Shown: positions 9,213 to 18,101, counted from the stretch's first letter. The stretch: DNA of 64,000 nt from Chitinophaga polysaccharea (GCF_902150045.1 NZ_CABFVU010000001.1:1984001-2048000); one strand, 5' to 3'. Translations and numbers: made by a program. Notes: generated by a model from the sequence alone, not told the origin.

Positions 9213-9605
9213 ATGAAAGATGTAACACATACCCCGTTATTTGAAAGCATCCTGCAGGGAGAAATAGATGGTAACTATTATGATCTGCATAATGATTATC
9301 AATGCATAAAAATTAAACTGGACCCTGAAGAAAAACTGCTACAGTTAAGATTTACAAACGACGATTTTAAAATCATTGCCGAGTTTCACCAGGCAACTAT
9401 CACCAGTTTTTCCATTCACCCGGAAAGAACCGCAGATAGCAGTACCCTTGATCAGTTTTACCGGGGGAAATTTAAGTACAACAATAACCTTCACGAAATA
9501 ACTGCACAGGGAAAATATTATTACTACTTATCTTTTCTCGGAAATGATGCCATAGAATTATTTTCCAAACGGGTTACACTTACTTTCAGCAGGTTGAATT
9601 CCTGA
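9213..9605 (+). CDS. Small hypothetical protein
   Basis: The ATG at 9213 gives 130 residues and a 10-bp gap from the upstream gene; a longer in-frame start at 9168 would overlap the DUF5686 gene. The protein is soluble-looking and beta-rich (YYDLHNDYQCIKIKLDPEEKLLQLRFTNDDFKIIAEFHQATITSF), with no signal peptide or membrane segment. No family was recognised. Co-transcription with the DUF5686 gene is likely, and a hairpin at 9605-9635 closes the unit. Confidence 0.7.
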   Translation: MKDVTHTPLFESILQGEIDGNYYDLHNDYQCIKIKLDPEEKLLQLRFTNDDFKIIAEFHQATITSFSIHPERTADSSTLDQFYRGKFKYNNNLHEITAQGKYYYYLSFLGNDAIELFSKRVTLTFSRLNS

Positions 9606-9635
9606 ATAAATAGTAAGGAATGCTTACTATTTATT
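9605..9635. terminator. Hairpin between convergent genes
   Basis: AATAAATAGTAAG (9605-9617) pairs perfectly with CTTACTATTTATT (9623-9635) around a 5-nt loop. It begins at the stop codon of the plus-strand gene and faces the 3' end of the minus-strand aminotransferase gene, so it may serve both. The stem is AT-rich, so the call is moderate. Confidence 0.55.
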
Positions 9636-9651
9636 TAGCCTTGTTATATAG

Positions 9652-10833
9652 TTATATATTATCTGCTGCTTCGCAGATAATGCTGCAGGCCCATTTAATT
9701 TCTTCGGGCGTAATGATCAACGGAGGTACAATACGCATACATTCAGCGGCAAAAAGGAACCAGTCTGTAAGCACTCCTTTATCGATGCAATAGTCGATCA
9801 CCTTTTTATTTACGGAAAAACTTTCAAACTCCACTGCCATCATTAAGCCCAGCGAACGCACTGATTTTATGGCCGGATGTTTCAGGTGATCGAGGAACAA
9901 TTGTCCTTTCGCATTCACCTCTGGCAAAAGGTGCTGGTCAAGCAAAGCCTGGAAGCCGGCGCGGCCCGCGGCGCAGTTAACCGGGTGCCCGCCAAACGTT
10001 GTGATATGGCCTAATACAGGGTTGTTGGTCAGCGTCCACATAATATCTCGGGAGGCAATAAAAGCGCCCAGAGGCATACCTCCGCCGAGTGCTTTACCCA
10101 GCAATAAAACATCGGGCACAATACCGAACTGTTCGAAAGCCCATAGTGTTCCATTTCTCCCAAAACCGCATTGGATTTCATCCAGTATCAGCAGTGCGCC
10201 TGCAGCAGAGCATTTTTCCCGTAAAGCGTGTAGCCATTCCCGTTGTGGCACTATTACGCCGCCCTCTGCCTGTACGCTTTCCGCGATCACCGCTGCAGTT
10301 CTTTCTGTTATTAACTCCAGTGATGCAAAGTTATTATACTCCAGGTGCTGAATCCCGGGCAACAAGGGCCGGTAGGCGTTGCGCCAGTATTCATCCCCGA
10401 GGATGCTCAGGGCGCCCTGGGTGGAACCATGATAACTGCGGTTAAAGGCCGCTATTTCATGGCGACCGGTATATCGCTTGGCCAGCTTCATAGCGCCTTC
10501 CACAGCTTCGGCGCCGGAGTTGGTAAAGTATACACAGTTTAAGTTTTCCGGAAGGTGCTCTGTGAGCAGGCTGGCAAAGGCTACCTGGGGCGATTGCACA
10601 AATTCGCCATATACCAGCAGGTGCATATACTGTTGCGCCTGGTCCTGGATGGCCTTTACAACGGCGGGATGGCAATGCCCTACATTACATACACTAATAC
10701 CGGCAATGAGGTCGAGATATCGTTTTCCGTTTACATCCCACATATACATGCCTTCCGCCTTCACTATCTCCAGTGCCAGAGGGGCATCGGAGGTTTGTGC
10801 TACATGCTGCAAAAAAAGTTGCCTGTTATTCAT
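9652..10833 (-). CDS. Class III PLP-dependent aminotransferase
   Basis: An aspartate aminotransferase-superfamily class III enzyme, the group of acetylornithine, ornithine and 4-aminobutyrate aminotransferases. The ATG at 10833 (MNNRQLFLQH, 393 residues) fits the family N-terminus better than the ATG at 10872. Visible marks are TNSGAEAVEGAMKLAKRYTGR (cofactor phosphate region), DEIQCGFGRNG, and the Schiff-base lysine in DVLLLGKALGGGMPLGA (K247). Substrate cannot be fixed from sequence. No arginine or lysine biosynthesis genes are adjacent, so it is left as a generic class III aminotransferase acting in the cytoplasm. Confidence 0.9.
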   Translation of the reverse strand: MNNRQLFLQHVAQTSDAPLALEIVKAEGMYMWDVNGKRYLDLIAGISVCNVGHCHPAVVKAIQDQAQQYMHLLVYGEFVQSPQVAFASLLTEHLPENLNCVYFTNSGAEAVEGAMKLAKRYTGRHEIAAFNRSYHGSTQGALSILGDEYWRNAYRPLLPGIQHLEYNNFASLELITERTAAVIAESVQAEGGVIVPQREWLHALREKCSAAGALLILDEIQCGFGRNGTLWAFEQFGIVPDVLLLGKALGGGMPLGAFIASRDIMWTLTNNPVLGHITTFGGHPVNCAAGRAGFQALLDQHLLPEVNAKGQLFLDHLKHPAIKSVRSLGLMMAVEFESFSVNKKVIDYCIDKGVLTDWFLFAAECMRIVPPLIITPEEIKWACSIICEAADNI

Positions 10834-10890
10834 ATCACTAACTACGCTGTTCTTTGCGAAGTTAGAAAACAACTGCTAATTAGTAATTGT

Positions 10891-10899
10891 TATATTTGT
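10891..10899 (+). promoter_or_regulatory. -7 box before gamma-carbonic anhydrase gene
   Basis: TATATTTGT matches TAnnTTTGY and lies 25 bp before the start codon at 10925. No good -33 TTTG was seen at the usual distance. Confidence 0.5.
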
Positions 10900-10924
10900 A
10901 ATATAAGCACTAAAACATTTAATT

Positions 10925-11461
10925 ATGGCGCACATTATTCCACTGAACGGAGTTACTCCTCAAATCCCTGAAGACTGTTACGTGGCCCCTAACGCTACCA
11001 TAGTAGGGGATGTAGTAATGGGTAAAGGTTGCACAGTATGGTTCAATGCTGTTGTTCGCGGCGATGTAAACAGTATCCGCCTCGGCGAAAACGTGAACGT
11101 ACAGGATGGTGCAGTAATTCACTGTACTTACCAGAAAACAAAAACAATAGTAGGCAATAATGTGTCTATTGGCCATAATGCCATACTTCATGGCTGCACT
11201 ATTGAAGACAATGTGCTGGTAGGTATGGGCGCTATTGTGATGGATAATGCCCGTGTAAGCAGCAACAGTATTATTGCTGCGGGCGCTGTTGTGCTTAGCG
11301 ACACACACGTGGAACCCGGCACTATTTACGCGGGTGTGCCTGCCCGTAAAGTGAAGGATATTGACATGGCGCTTATCAACGGGGAGATTAACCGTATTTC
11401 CAAAAACTACAGCATGTACGCATCCTGGTACCAGCATGCAGAGGAAGTAAAGGAACCATAA
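10925..11461 (+). CDS. Gamma-class carbonic anhydrase family protein
   Basis: A 178-residue left-handed beta-helix protein of hexapeptide repeats, in the gamma-carbonic anhydrase/YrdA/PaaY family. The three zinc-ligand histidines are in place: H66 (GAVIHCTYQ), H84 (SIGHNAILH) and H89. Trimers of such proteins bind zinc or iron between subunits; some hydrate CO2 and others have lost activity. It is cytoplasmic, with no signal peptide. Two tiny lipoprotein genes follow on the same strand, but the 46-bp gap leaves co-transcription uncertain. Confidence 0.9.
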   Translation: MAHIIPLNGVTPQIPEDCYVAPNATIVGDVVMGKGCTVWFNAVVRGDVNSIRLGENVNVQDGAVIHCTYQKTKTIVGNNVSIGHNAILHGCTIEDNVLVGMGAIVMDNARVSSNSIIAAGAVVLSDTHVEPGTIYAGVPARKVKDIDMALINGEINRISKNYSMYASWYQHAEEVKEP

Positions 11462-11507
11462 TATTCATGTTATAGAAAAATGTTATATTGCAGGTAAATA
11501 TCCTCCT

Positions 11508-11657
11508 ATGAAAATACCAGTATGCCTGCTGATATCGGGGAGTATCCTGTTTGCCAGCTGTTCATCGCAAAAAACAGGATGCCCCGCTTCCAACTACTAC
11601 ACAAAAGAAATAAAGCAACAAAACCGTAAGGCGGGCAAACAAATGCGCCTGTTTTAA
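11508..11657 (+). CDS. Tiny lipoprotein, copy 1 of a tandem pair
   Basis: A 49-residue frame starting at ATG 11508. The N-terminus is a lipoprotein signal (MKIPVCLLISGSILFASC) with lipidated Cys18. The mature part is SSQKTGCPASNYYTKEI and a basic tail ending RKAGKQMRLF. The next gene encodes a 47-residue protein of the same plan: Cys18, then QKKGCP. The shared Cys18, spacing and QK-x-GCP motif argue that both are real and related. Function unknown. Confidence 0.65.
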   Translation: MKIPVCLLISGSILFASCSSQKTGCPASNYYTKEIKQQNRKAGKQMRLF

Positions 11658-11666
11658 ACCTATCCT

Positions 11667-11810
11667 ATGCGCAAGGTTATTCTACTGGCCCTGGCAGCTA
11701 TTCTTGCCTTTACCGCCTGCAGAACACAAAAAAAAGGCTGTCCCCAACCCAGGCGTAACTGGGGCGCTGAAAAAGTGCTGGACGAATTAGGCAAACCGGG
11801 AAAAGGCTGA
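11667..11810 (+). CDS. Tiny lipoprotein, copy 2 of a tandem pair
   Basis: A 47-residue frame from ATG 11667 whose stop codon (11808-11810) abuts the end of the convergent rsgA gene. The signal is MRKVILLALAAILAFTAC with Cys18. The mature part (RTQKKGCPQPRRNWGAEKV then LDELGKPGKG) shares the QKxGCP motif with the preceding gene 9 bp upstream. Both mature peptides are short, basic and carry a second cysteine seven residues after the lipidated one (C25). Likely a duplicated pair anchored to a membrane; function unknown. Confidence 0.65.
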   Translation: MRKVILLALAAILAFTACRTQKKGCPQPRRNWGAEKVLDELGKPGKG

Positions 11811-12746
11811 TCAGTATTGTTCTTCCTCAATGGTTTCCAGGATGGTAGCGTAGCTCACATACCTGTCGGCATCGATATGCCCTTCCTCTACTGCTGCTTT
11901 TACGGCACAGCCGGGCTCATTGATATGCAAACAGTTATTAAACTGGCATTGGGCAATATAGGGCTGCATTTCAAGGAAATAGTGGGAAAGCTCCGGCTTT
12001 GAAATATCTACAATTCCAAATTCCCTGACACCGGGGGTATCTATCAGGCAGCCACCAAAAGGCAGGTCGTACATTTCAGCAGAGGTGGTGGTATGCAATC
12101 CCTTGCCACTCCATCCACTTACAGCTTTGGTCCTCAGCTCCAGTCCGGGCATCAGTACATTGATCAGGGAAGATTTCCCTACACCGGAATGCCCTGCCAT
12201 TAAAGTGGTTTTATCTTTCAGCAGCGCCCTTACATCATCTACCCCCCCACCATTAGCAGCGGAAATTAATAATACCTGGTAACCGATATCGCTGTACAGC
12301 GCTTCCATTTCTTCAAACTTTTCGATTTCCTTTTCCCTGTAAATATCCTGTTTGTTAAAAACCAGTATCACGGGGATGTGATAGGCGGCGGCAGTAACCA
12401 GGAAGCGATCAATAAAGCCCTGCGAAGTACGGGGTTCCTTTACTGTGCACACCAGCATTGCCTGGTCCATGTTGGCGGCTACTATATGTTTTTTGTTTTT
12501 ACCATGGGGAGAACTGCGCACAATATAATTTTTCCGGGAACCTATTTCCGTGATCATGGCATTCTTGGCGTTAGCATCACTATCATCTTCCACAATTTCC
12601 ACTACATCGCCTACGGCGATAGGATTGGTAGAAGTGATATCTTCATTCTTTTTGAAAATACCTTTCATCCTGGCCTGGAAAGTTTCGCCGGTAGCGGTTC
12701 TTACCACATACCAGCTTCCCGTTGATTTATATACTGTTGCTTGCAT
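11811..12746 (-). CDS. rsgA: Ribosome small-subunit-dependent GTPase A
   Basis: A 311-residue circularly permuted GTPase that helps late maturation of the 30S subunit. An OB-fold forms the first ~90 residues. G4 (NKQD 131-134) precedes G1 (GHSGVGKS 185-192) and G3 (DTPG 236-239), the permuted order that defines RsgA/YjeQ. The C-terminal zinc site is C267, C272, H274 and C280. It is the last gene of the bat-type operon, 29 bp after the BatA-like gene, and meets the tiny lipoprotein gene end to end. Confidence 0.95.
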   Translation of the reverse strand: MQATVYKSTGSWYVVRTATGETFQARMKGIFKKNEDITSTNPIAVGDVVEIVEDDSDANAKNAMITEIGSRKNYIVRSSPHGKNKKHIVAANMDQAMLVCTVKEPRTSQGFIDRFLVTAAAYHIPVILVFNKQDIYREKEIEKFEEMEALYSDIGYQVLLISAANGGGVDDVRALLKDKTTLMAGHSGVGKSSLINVLMPGLELRTKAVSGWSGKGLHTTTSAEMYDLPFGGCLIDTPGVREFGIVDISKPELSHYFLEMQPYIAQCQFNNCLHINEPGCAVKAAVEEGHIDADRYVSYATILETIEEEQY

Positions 12747-12775
12747 ATTTATAAGATGCCCAAAGTTACGCCCAA

Positions 12776-13789
12776 CTACGGCAGGCTCTTGAATAGCGTG
12801 TAACGCAGTACAACTTCCAGCAGCATGCAGCCTAAAGCAATCATTGCCAGCAGGAAGAAATGTTCTGCGAAACGCTTATAAGAAGTGATCTCTACTTTTG
12901 TTTTTTCCAGCTGGTCAATTTCATTGTAGATGCTCTTCAGATCATTGGTATTGGTGGCCCTGAAATATTTACCTCCGGTTTCCCTGGAGATCTTTTTCAT
13001 CAATGGCTCATCGATCTGTACATCCTGCATTACCATTTGTACGCTGCCATCAGACATCGGCATAGGGAATGGGGCTTTACCTATGGTACCTACGCCGATA
13101 GTGTATACACGGATCTTAAATGCCTTGGCTATTTCCAGTGCAGTGAGCGGGTCTACAAGGCCAGTATTATTCACCCCGTCTGTAAGGAGAATGATCACTT
13201 TGCTTTTTGCCCGGCTATTGCGCAGGCGGTCTACCGAAGTAGCAAGGCCCATACCAATAGCAGTACCATCCTGCAGCATACCGCTTTTCACCTGCATGAT
13301 CTGGTTCTTCAGTACCGCATGATCAGTGGTGATAGGGCATTGGGTGAAGCTTTCACCGGAAAATACCACCAGGCCGATACGGTCGCTGATACGTTTATCC
13401 ACAAAATCGGTGGCTACCCGCTTGGCCGCTTCCATTCGGTTGGGTTGCAGATCTTCCGCCAGCATACTGCCTGAAATATCGATCGCCATTACAATATCAA
13501 TCCCTTCACTGTCGATGCTTTCAGAAGTGTTGGAGGTTTGTGGCCGCGCCAGGGCTACAATCAGCGCAATCACCGCCAGGATACGCAGCACCAGCAATAA
13601 GGGCCTGAAACGTATTTTCCAGGATACCGGCAATCCTTTCAAACCTTCAATGGAAGACACCATCATAACACTTTGCCGGCCTTTACGCCGTGCAAAGTAC
13701 CAGTATATTAATACCGGCACCAGCAGCAGAAGCCACAGGAAAGCCGGGTAGGCAAATTCAATATTTTTCCAGGTTGAAAAATTCATCAA
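12776..13789 (-). CDS. batA: BatA-like VWA domain membrane protein
   Basis: A 337-residue protein with two N-terminal membrane segments (about 14-33 and 62-80), a von Willebrand A domain and a C-terminal membrane segment (about 309-330). The metal-ion site motif DISGS is at 104-108, and LLTDGVNNTG is also present. This is the plan of BatA of the Bacteroides aerotolerance cluster, whose proteins are membrane-bound and work with a MoxR chaperone ATPase. It is 25 bp after the BatD-like gene. BatB, which has a similar plan, is absent, so the A/B assignment rests on position. Confidence 0.88.
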   Translation of the reverse strand: MMNFSTWKNIEFAYPAFLWLLLLVPVLIYWYFARRKGRQSVMMVSSIEGLKGLPVSWKIRFRPLLLVLRILAVIALIVALARPQTSNTSESIDSEGIDIVMAIDISGSMLAEDLQPNRMEAAKRVATDFVDKRISDRIGLVVFSGESFTQCPITTDHAVLKNQIMQVKSGMLQDGTAIGMGLATSVDRLRNSRAKSKVIILLTDGVNNTGLVDPLTALEIAKAFKIRVYTIGVGTIGKAPFPMPMSDGSVQMVMQDVQIDEPLMKKISRETGGKYFRATNTNDLKSIYNEIDQLEKTKVEITSYKRFAEHFFLLAMIALGCMLLEVVLRYTLFKSLP

Positions 13790-13814
13790 TTTTTAATTAA
13801 GATCCATGCTGACT

Positions 13815-14810
13815 TTATGCTTTCTCCAGGGTTGTATCCGCACCGGTTTCCTCTGCAGGTCCTGTTTTCGGCTTGGTCCATTCCAGGATTTCTTCGGCCT
13901 TCTGCATACATTCTGTGTGCTCATCTGCCGTGGGTTGCAGTTTGGCAAACTTTGCCAGATCTGCAATTGCCAGCAAAGAACGCAGTTTATCCCTTTGCTG
14001 GTTCAGCTTAGTTACCGGTTTAATATTCTGCAACAACTCTTCACTGGTTTGCTCCAGGGCAGCAATATTGAACTGGTGCTCAAAGTAAGTACGCAAAATA
14101 TCCGTTAACCGGGTATAGTATTGCTTGATATCGCCCTGTTGCCAAACTTTCTCTTCTTTCAATGTTCTCAGTTCGCGGACAGCAATTTCGTAAGGAGAAA
14201 CAACCGGCGTTTTCACAACCGGTTCCGGCTTTTTACGGGTGCGGAAATACCATATCAGCCCACCTATAATAAGCACAGCTGCTGCGCCAATTACAATATA
14301 CAGCCAGTAATCCCATATACTCCAGGCAACACCCTTTATCGATTTAATAGGCTTGAATGCTTTGGTGGTATCTACCGCCACGGTGTTTACATCTATCCCG
14401 ATAGGCAGGGTCACTGCAGAGTCGGCAGTGGCATTGGCGCCGCTGAAAACTTCAAAGTGCATCGGGGGAATTTCCCAATGGCCGGAATCAAAGCTGGTAA
14501 GAGTATAAGTTTGATGGAGTATATGCTGATCCTGGTTTACCAGTGTATCAAGATTGGAGCGGGTTACCACTTCAAAATGATCCAGTGAATCAGGTAATAC
14601 CGGGAAGAGCACTTTGAAGTTGGCGTCTTTAAACTGTTGCGCTGTAAGCTTGGCGGTAAGCTGCAGTTTTATCTGCTCGCCTATCCTGATACTGTTGGTA
14701 TCTGCTTTAGCGGTTACATCCACTGCCTGCTGTGCCAGCAGGGAAAAGGGGAATAACAGTCCCAGTATGCAACATAAAAATATACGCCTTATAACTTGTT
14801 GTTTATACAT
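13815..14810 (-). CDS. BatD-like membrane protein
   Basis: The start is placed at ATG 14810 (MYKQQVIRRIF), because longer forms would overlap the DUF58 gene and lack a leading signal. The product has 331 residues: a signal peptide to about LLAQQ, a periplasmic beta-rich domain (VDVTAKADTNSIRIGEQIKL), one membrane helix (YWLYIVIGAAAVLIIGGLIWYF) and a cytoplasmic helical domain (YYTRLTDILRTYFEHQFNIAAL). The helical part resembles DUF4381 and similar proteins of MoxR/DUF58/VWA clusters. Position and layout suggest a short BatD analogue. Confidence 0.75.
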   Translation of the reverse strand: MYKQQVIRRIFLCCILGLLFPFSLLAQQAVDVTAKADTNSIRIGEQIKLQLTAKLTAQQFKDANFKVLFPVLPDSLDHFEVVTRSNLDTLVNQDQHILHQTYTLTSFDSGHWEIPPMHFEVFSGANATADSAVTLPIGIDVNTVAVDTTKAFKPIKSIKGVAWSIWDYWLYIVIGAAAVLIIGGLIWYFRTRKKPEPVVKTPVVSPYEIAVRELRTLKEEKVWQQGDIKQYYTRLTDILRTYFEHQFNIAALEQTSEELLQNIKPVTKLNQQRDKLRSLLAIADLAKFAKLQPTADEHTECMQKAEEILEWTKPKTGPAEETGADTTLEKA

Positions 14811-14833
14811 GTTTAATTTGCTCTCCTTTATAT

Positions 14834-15700
14834 CTATGCCCTGTTCAGGAAAAATGTTTGTAACGCTTTCACATAATCCTCGTCGGTACGTACGCTCACT
14901 AATTCTGCGCCACTTTTCATAAACGCATTTTTGCAATATTGTGAATGCTGAAGAAATTGCTGTTCATAATACTGGCGCACCCTGCGGTCGTTGGTATCCA
15001 CCCATTGGGTGGCGCCGGTCTCAGCATCTGCTACCTGGATCAGGCCTACCGGTGGCAGTTCTTTATCGCGCTGGTCATACACCTGTACCCCTACCACATC
15101 ATGTCTTTTTGCAGCGATGTTCAATGCGTCCTGGTAATTTCCTGATAAGAAATCGCTCAGCATAAAAACGATGCTCCGTTTTTTGGTAGCGTTGTTAAAG
15201 AAACGCAGGGTCTCTTTAATATTTGTTCCTCTTCGTTTAGGCGTAAACGATAGCAGCTCACGGATAATGAAAAGAATATGTGATTTACCTTTTTTAGGCG
15301 GGATATATTTTTCCATACCATCGCTGAAAAAGATAACGCCCACTTTATCATTATTTTTGATGGCAGAAAAAGCAAGTACAGCGCATAATTCCGTGATCAG
15401 GTCGCGTTTATCCTGTTTTTTGGTACCGAAGGAGGAGCTTTCGCTCATATCCACCAGCAGCATTACGGTAAGTTCCCTTTCTTCTTCAAAAACCTTTACA
15501 AAAGGGTGGTTGAACCGGGCTGTTACATTCCAGTCGATAGACCTTACATCATCACCAAAATGATAATCCCTTACTTCGCTGAACGACATACCGCGTCCTT
15601 TAAAGGCGCTATGATACTCACCCGCAAATATGTGGTTGGTAAGCCCTTTCGTCTTAATCTCTATCTGCCTTACCTTTTTTAATATTTCAGCCGTATCCAA
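14834..15700 (-). CDS. DUF58 domain protein
   Basis: A 288-residue soluble DUF58 protein. The family core is intact: FKGRGMSFSEVRDYHFGDDVRSIDWNVTARFNHPFVKVFEEERELTV is recognisable at about 34-80, followed by a VWA-like fold with LLVDMSESS replacing DxSxS. DUF58 proteins are found next to MoxR ATPases and VWA proteins and are thought to be their partners. It lies 45 bp after the moxR gene and 23 bp before the BatD-like gene. Confidence 0.93.
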   Translation of the reverse strand: MDTAEILKKVRQIEIKTKGLTNHIFAGEYHSAFKGRGMSFSEVRDYHFGDDVRSIDWNVTARFNHPFVKVFEEERELTVMLLVDMSESSSFGTKKQDKRDLITELCAVLAFSAIKNNDKVGVIFFSDGMEKYIPPKKGKSHILFIIRELLSFTPKRRGTNIKETLRFFNNATKKRSIVFMLSDFLSGNYQDALNIAAKRHDVVGVQVYDQRDKELPPVGLIQVADAETGATQWVDTNDRRVRQYYEQQFLQHSQYCKNAFMKSGAELVSVRTDEDYVKALQTFFLNRA

Positions 15701-15745
15701 TGGGAAAGATTTTGAGTTACTAATTACGGAAAATGACCGGTCCTG

Positions 15746-16747
15746 CTATGGAACTTCCACTGCATTCAGGATCTCACTCAGAATATTTTCGCTGGTAACG
15801 TTTTCTGCCTCTGCTTCGTAGGTTAAGCCTACGCGGTGACGCATAACGTCGAAGCATATATTACGCACATCTTCCGGGATCACATAGCCACGGCGCTTCA
15901 TGAAAGCGTAGGCTTTGGCAGCCCAGGCCAGGTTGATACTGGCTCTTGGAGAACCGCCATATGCGATCAGCGGTTTCAGTTTATTAAGTTTATAATCTTC
16001 CGGGTTACGGGTGGCAAAAACGATATCAAGAATATATTTTTCGATCTTCTCATCCATGTATACTTCCCTTACCAGTTTACGTGCTTCCAGGATATCTGAA
16101 GGCTGGATAATGGAACGGATAGGCGTGGAGAGCTCCGGGTTCAGGTTCTGACGGATGATCTGTTTTTCTTCTTCCTTTGTAGGATACCCGATCACTACTT
16201 TCAGCATGAAACGGTCTACCTGGGCTTCCGGCAGGGTATAAGTTCCTTCCTGTTCAATCGGGTTCTGGGTGGCCAGTACCAGGAAAGGCTCATCCAGTTT
16301 GAAAGTGGTATCGCCAATGGTGATCTGTCTTTCCTGCATAGCCTCCAGCAGGGCGCTCTGCACTTTTGCCGGGGCGCGGTTGATCTCATCTGCCAGGATA
16401 AAGTTGGCGAAGATGGGGCCTCTGCGTACTACAAATTCATTCTTTTGCTGGTTATAGATCATGGTGCCTATCACATCCGCAGGCAGCAGGTCGGGCGTAA
16501 ACTGGATACGGCTGAATTTGGCGTTGATAGCGGATGACAGGGACTTGATAGACAGGGTTTTTGCCAGACCGGGTACGCCTTCCAGCAGTACGTGGCCCTG
16601 GGCCAGCAAACCGATGAGCAGTCTTTCCACCATATAACGCTGGCCAACAATTACTTTACCTAACTCCATTGTGAGCAGGTCCACGAAAGCGCTTGCCTGG
16701 TGGATCTTCTCATTCAGTTGCCGGATGTCGGACGATGTATTTTCCAT
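15746..16747 (-). CDS. MoxR family AAA+ ATPase
   Basis: A 333-residue AAA+ ATPase of the MoxR family. Walker A is GVPGLAKT (57-64), Walker B FILADEINRAPAKVQ (about 116-130), and sensor 1 LVLATQNPIEQEGTYTLPEAQVDRF. MoxR ATPases act as chaperones that assemble or activate VWA-domain partners, here the DUF58 and BatA-like proteins encoded next. It is the first gene of the minus-strand operon ending with rsgA. Confidence 0.95.
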   Translation of the reverse strand: MENTSSDIRQLNEKIHQASAFVDLLTMELGKVIVGQRYMVERLLIGLLAQGHVLLEGVPGLAKTLSIKSLSSAINAKFSRIQFTPDLLPADVIGTMIYNQQKNEFVVRRGPIFANFILADEINRAPAKVQSALLEAMQERQITIGDTTFKLDEPFLVLATQNPIEQEGTYTLPEAQVDRFMLKVVIGYPTKEEEKQIIRQNLNPELSTPIRSIIQPSDILEARKLVREVYMDEKIEKYILDIVFATRNPEDYKLNKLKPLIAYGGSPRASINLAWAAKAYAFMKRRGYVIPEDVRNICFDVMRHRVGLTYEAEAENVTSENILSEILNAVEVP

Positions 16748-16933
16748 GCTAATAATTTTTCAGGTGTGCTAAAATAAACATTCTCTGGTCAAATAAAACT
16801 TATCACTATGTGAATGGGCCGTTAAAATGCTGTTAAACTTGCTACTATGGCTCATTTCCGATAAATAATCATTCTAGGGCGCTGCCTAAATTAATAAAGC
16901 CCGGCATATTTATATAATATTTTCCCTATAACG

Positions 16934-16942
16934 TACCTTTGC
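16934..16942 (+). promoter_or_regulatory. -7 box before hypothetical/cyclophilin operon
   Basis: TACCTTTGC is an exact TAnnTTTGY match, 50 bp before the start codon at 16993. No clear -33 element was seen. Confidence 0.5.
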
Positions 16943-16992
16943 GGGGAATAAGGCGTTGGCAAAAACGCTCATCATTTAAAAGTAACAGCAAT

Positions 16993-17331
16993 ATGGAAGA
17001 TTTTGAGAAGCGCTGGAAACCTGTAGAAGATATGCTTACCAAAAGATTTGGTAAAACGCCCAATATGGAAGCTATTCTTTTTCTCATCGGCGTAAATGAA
17101 ATAAATAATTTAAAGAAGAAATATACCAAAGAACAAAAGCAGGACCTGATGCACGTGGCTGTATGCACGCTGCTGAGCCAGAGTGGTTACTTTGAACTTG
17201 ATGGCTACGATAAAGACGGATGGCCGCATTTCAAAGAAACGCAGCCGGTTCCAAAAATGGAAATGACTGAACAGGAAATCTTCCTGAAAGAGCATGTAAT
17301 TGCTTACTTTGCCGGTCATGAAGAAGCATAA
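16993..17331 (+). CDS. Conserved-looking hypothetical protein
   Basis: ATG 16993 gives 112 residues (MEDFEKRWKPVEDMLTKRFG). An upstream in-frame ATG at 16939 would add a basic stretch lying across the probable transcription start. The protein is soluble, mostly helical and acidic, ending KEHVIAYFAGHEEA. No family was recognised. It lies 9 bp before a secreted cyclophilin gene, so the two probably share a transcript. Confidence 0.75.
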   Translation: MEDFEKRWKPVEDMLTKRFGKTPNMEAILFLIGVNEINNLKKKYTKEQKQDLMHVAVCTLLSQSGYFELDGYDKDGWPHFKETQPVPKMEMTEQEIFLKEHVIAYFAGHEEA

Positions 17332-17340
17332 TACACCCAT

Positions 17341-18003
17341 ATGAAGAAACTGTTACTCCTTAGTACCCTTTTTTTACTGATTGTTAGCCTGGCGGCTGCC
17401 AAAAACCGGAAAGTAAAAGTAATTACTCCCTATGGCACCATGGTTATCCGGTTGTATGACCAAACGCCCAAACACCGCGACAACTTCGTAAAGCTGGCCA
17501 GGCAACACTTCTACGACAGTACCCTGTTTCACCGTGTTATCCGGAACTTTATGATCCAGGGTGGTGATCCTGATTCCAAACATGCCCTTCCGGGCGATAC
17601 ACTGGGTAACGGCGATGTGGGTTATACCATTCCACCAGAATTCCAGCTGGATTTATTTCACCGCAAAGGCGCACTGGCTGCGGCCCGGGAAGACCGGCCC
17701 GACAAAGCATCTTCCGGTTGCCAGTTCTACATTGTGCAAGGCAAAGTATTTACTGATGAACAACTGGACAAGCTGGAGCAAACAAGGCTGAAAGGCCGCA
17801 AAATACCTGTAGACCAGCGGCAGGTATACAAAACAGCAGGAGGCAGCCCTCACCTGGATCAAAACTATACTGTATTTGGCCAGGTGATCAAAGGCATGGA
17901 AGTGATCGATAAAATTGCAGCGCTCAAAACCGATAGCCACGACAGGCCTCTACAGGACGTGCCTATGAAAATCCGTATTGTGAAGAAATGGCTGTTCTTC
18001 TAG
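17341..18003 (+). CDS. Cyclophilin-type peptidyl-prolyl isomerase
   Basis: A 220-residue cyclophilin with a signal peptide (MKKLLLLSTLFLLIVSLAAA), so it acts in the periplasm or at the envelope. Core motifs are FHRVIRNFMIQGGDP, SSGCQFYIVQGKVF and NYTVFGQVIKGMEVIDKIA. An insertion of about 25 basic residues (EQLDKLEQTRLKGRKIPVDQ) separates the last two, common in Bacteroidota members. It speeds cis-trans isomerisation of proline bonds during folding. Confidence 0.93.
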   Translation: MKKLLLLSTLFLLIVSLAAAKNRKVKVITPYGTMVIRLYDQTPKHRDNFVKLARQHFYDSTLFHRVIRNFMIQGGDPDSKHALPGDTLGNGDVGYTIPPEFQLDLFHRKGALAAAREDRPDKASSGCQFYIVQGKVFTDEQLDKLEQTRLKGRKIPVDQRQVYKTAGGSPHLDQNYTVFGQVIKGMEVIDKIAALKTDSHDRPLQDVPMKIRIVKKWLFF

Positions 18004-18101
18004 AGAAAAATAGCATGTCGGCAGAAAGTCAAAATTTACGATAGCCCGCCGTTAAAATCATAATAGTTTCTGTATTTTTACGGCTCAAAATCAAACTTGA
18101 T

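Noticed and set aside
12860..13474. 204-codon antisense frame within the BatA-like gene
   Set aside because: Shadow frame; the minus-strand VWA protein with its metal site is clearly the real product.
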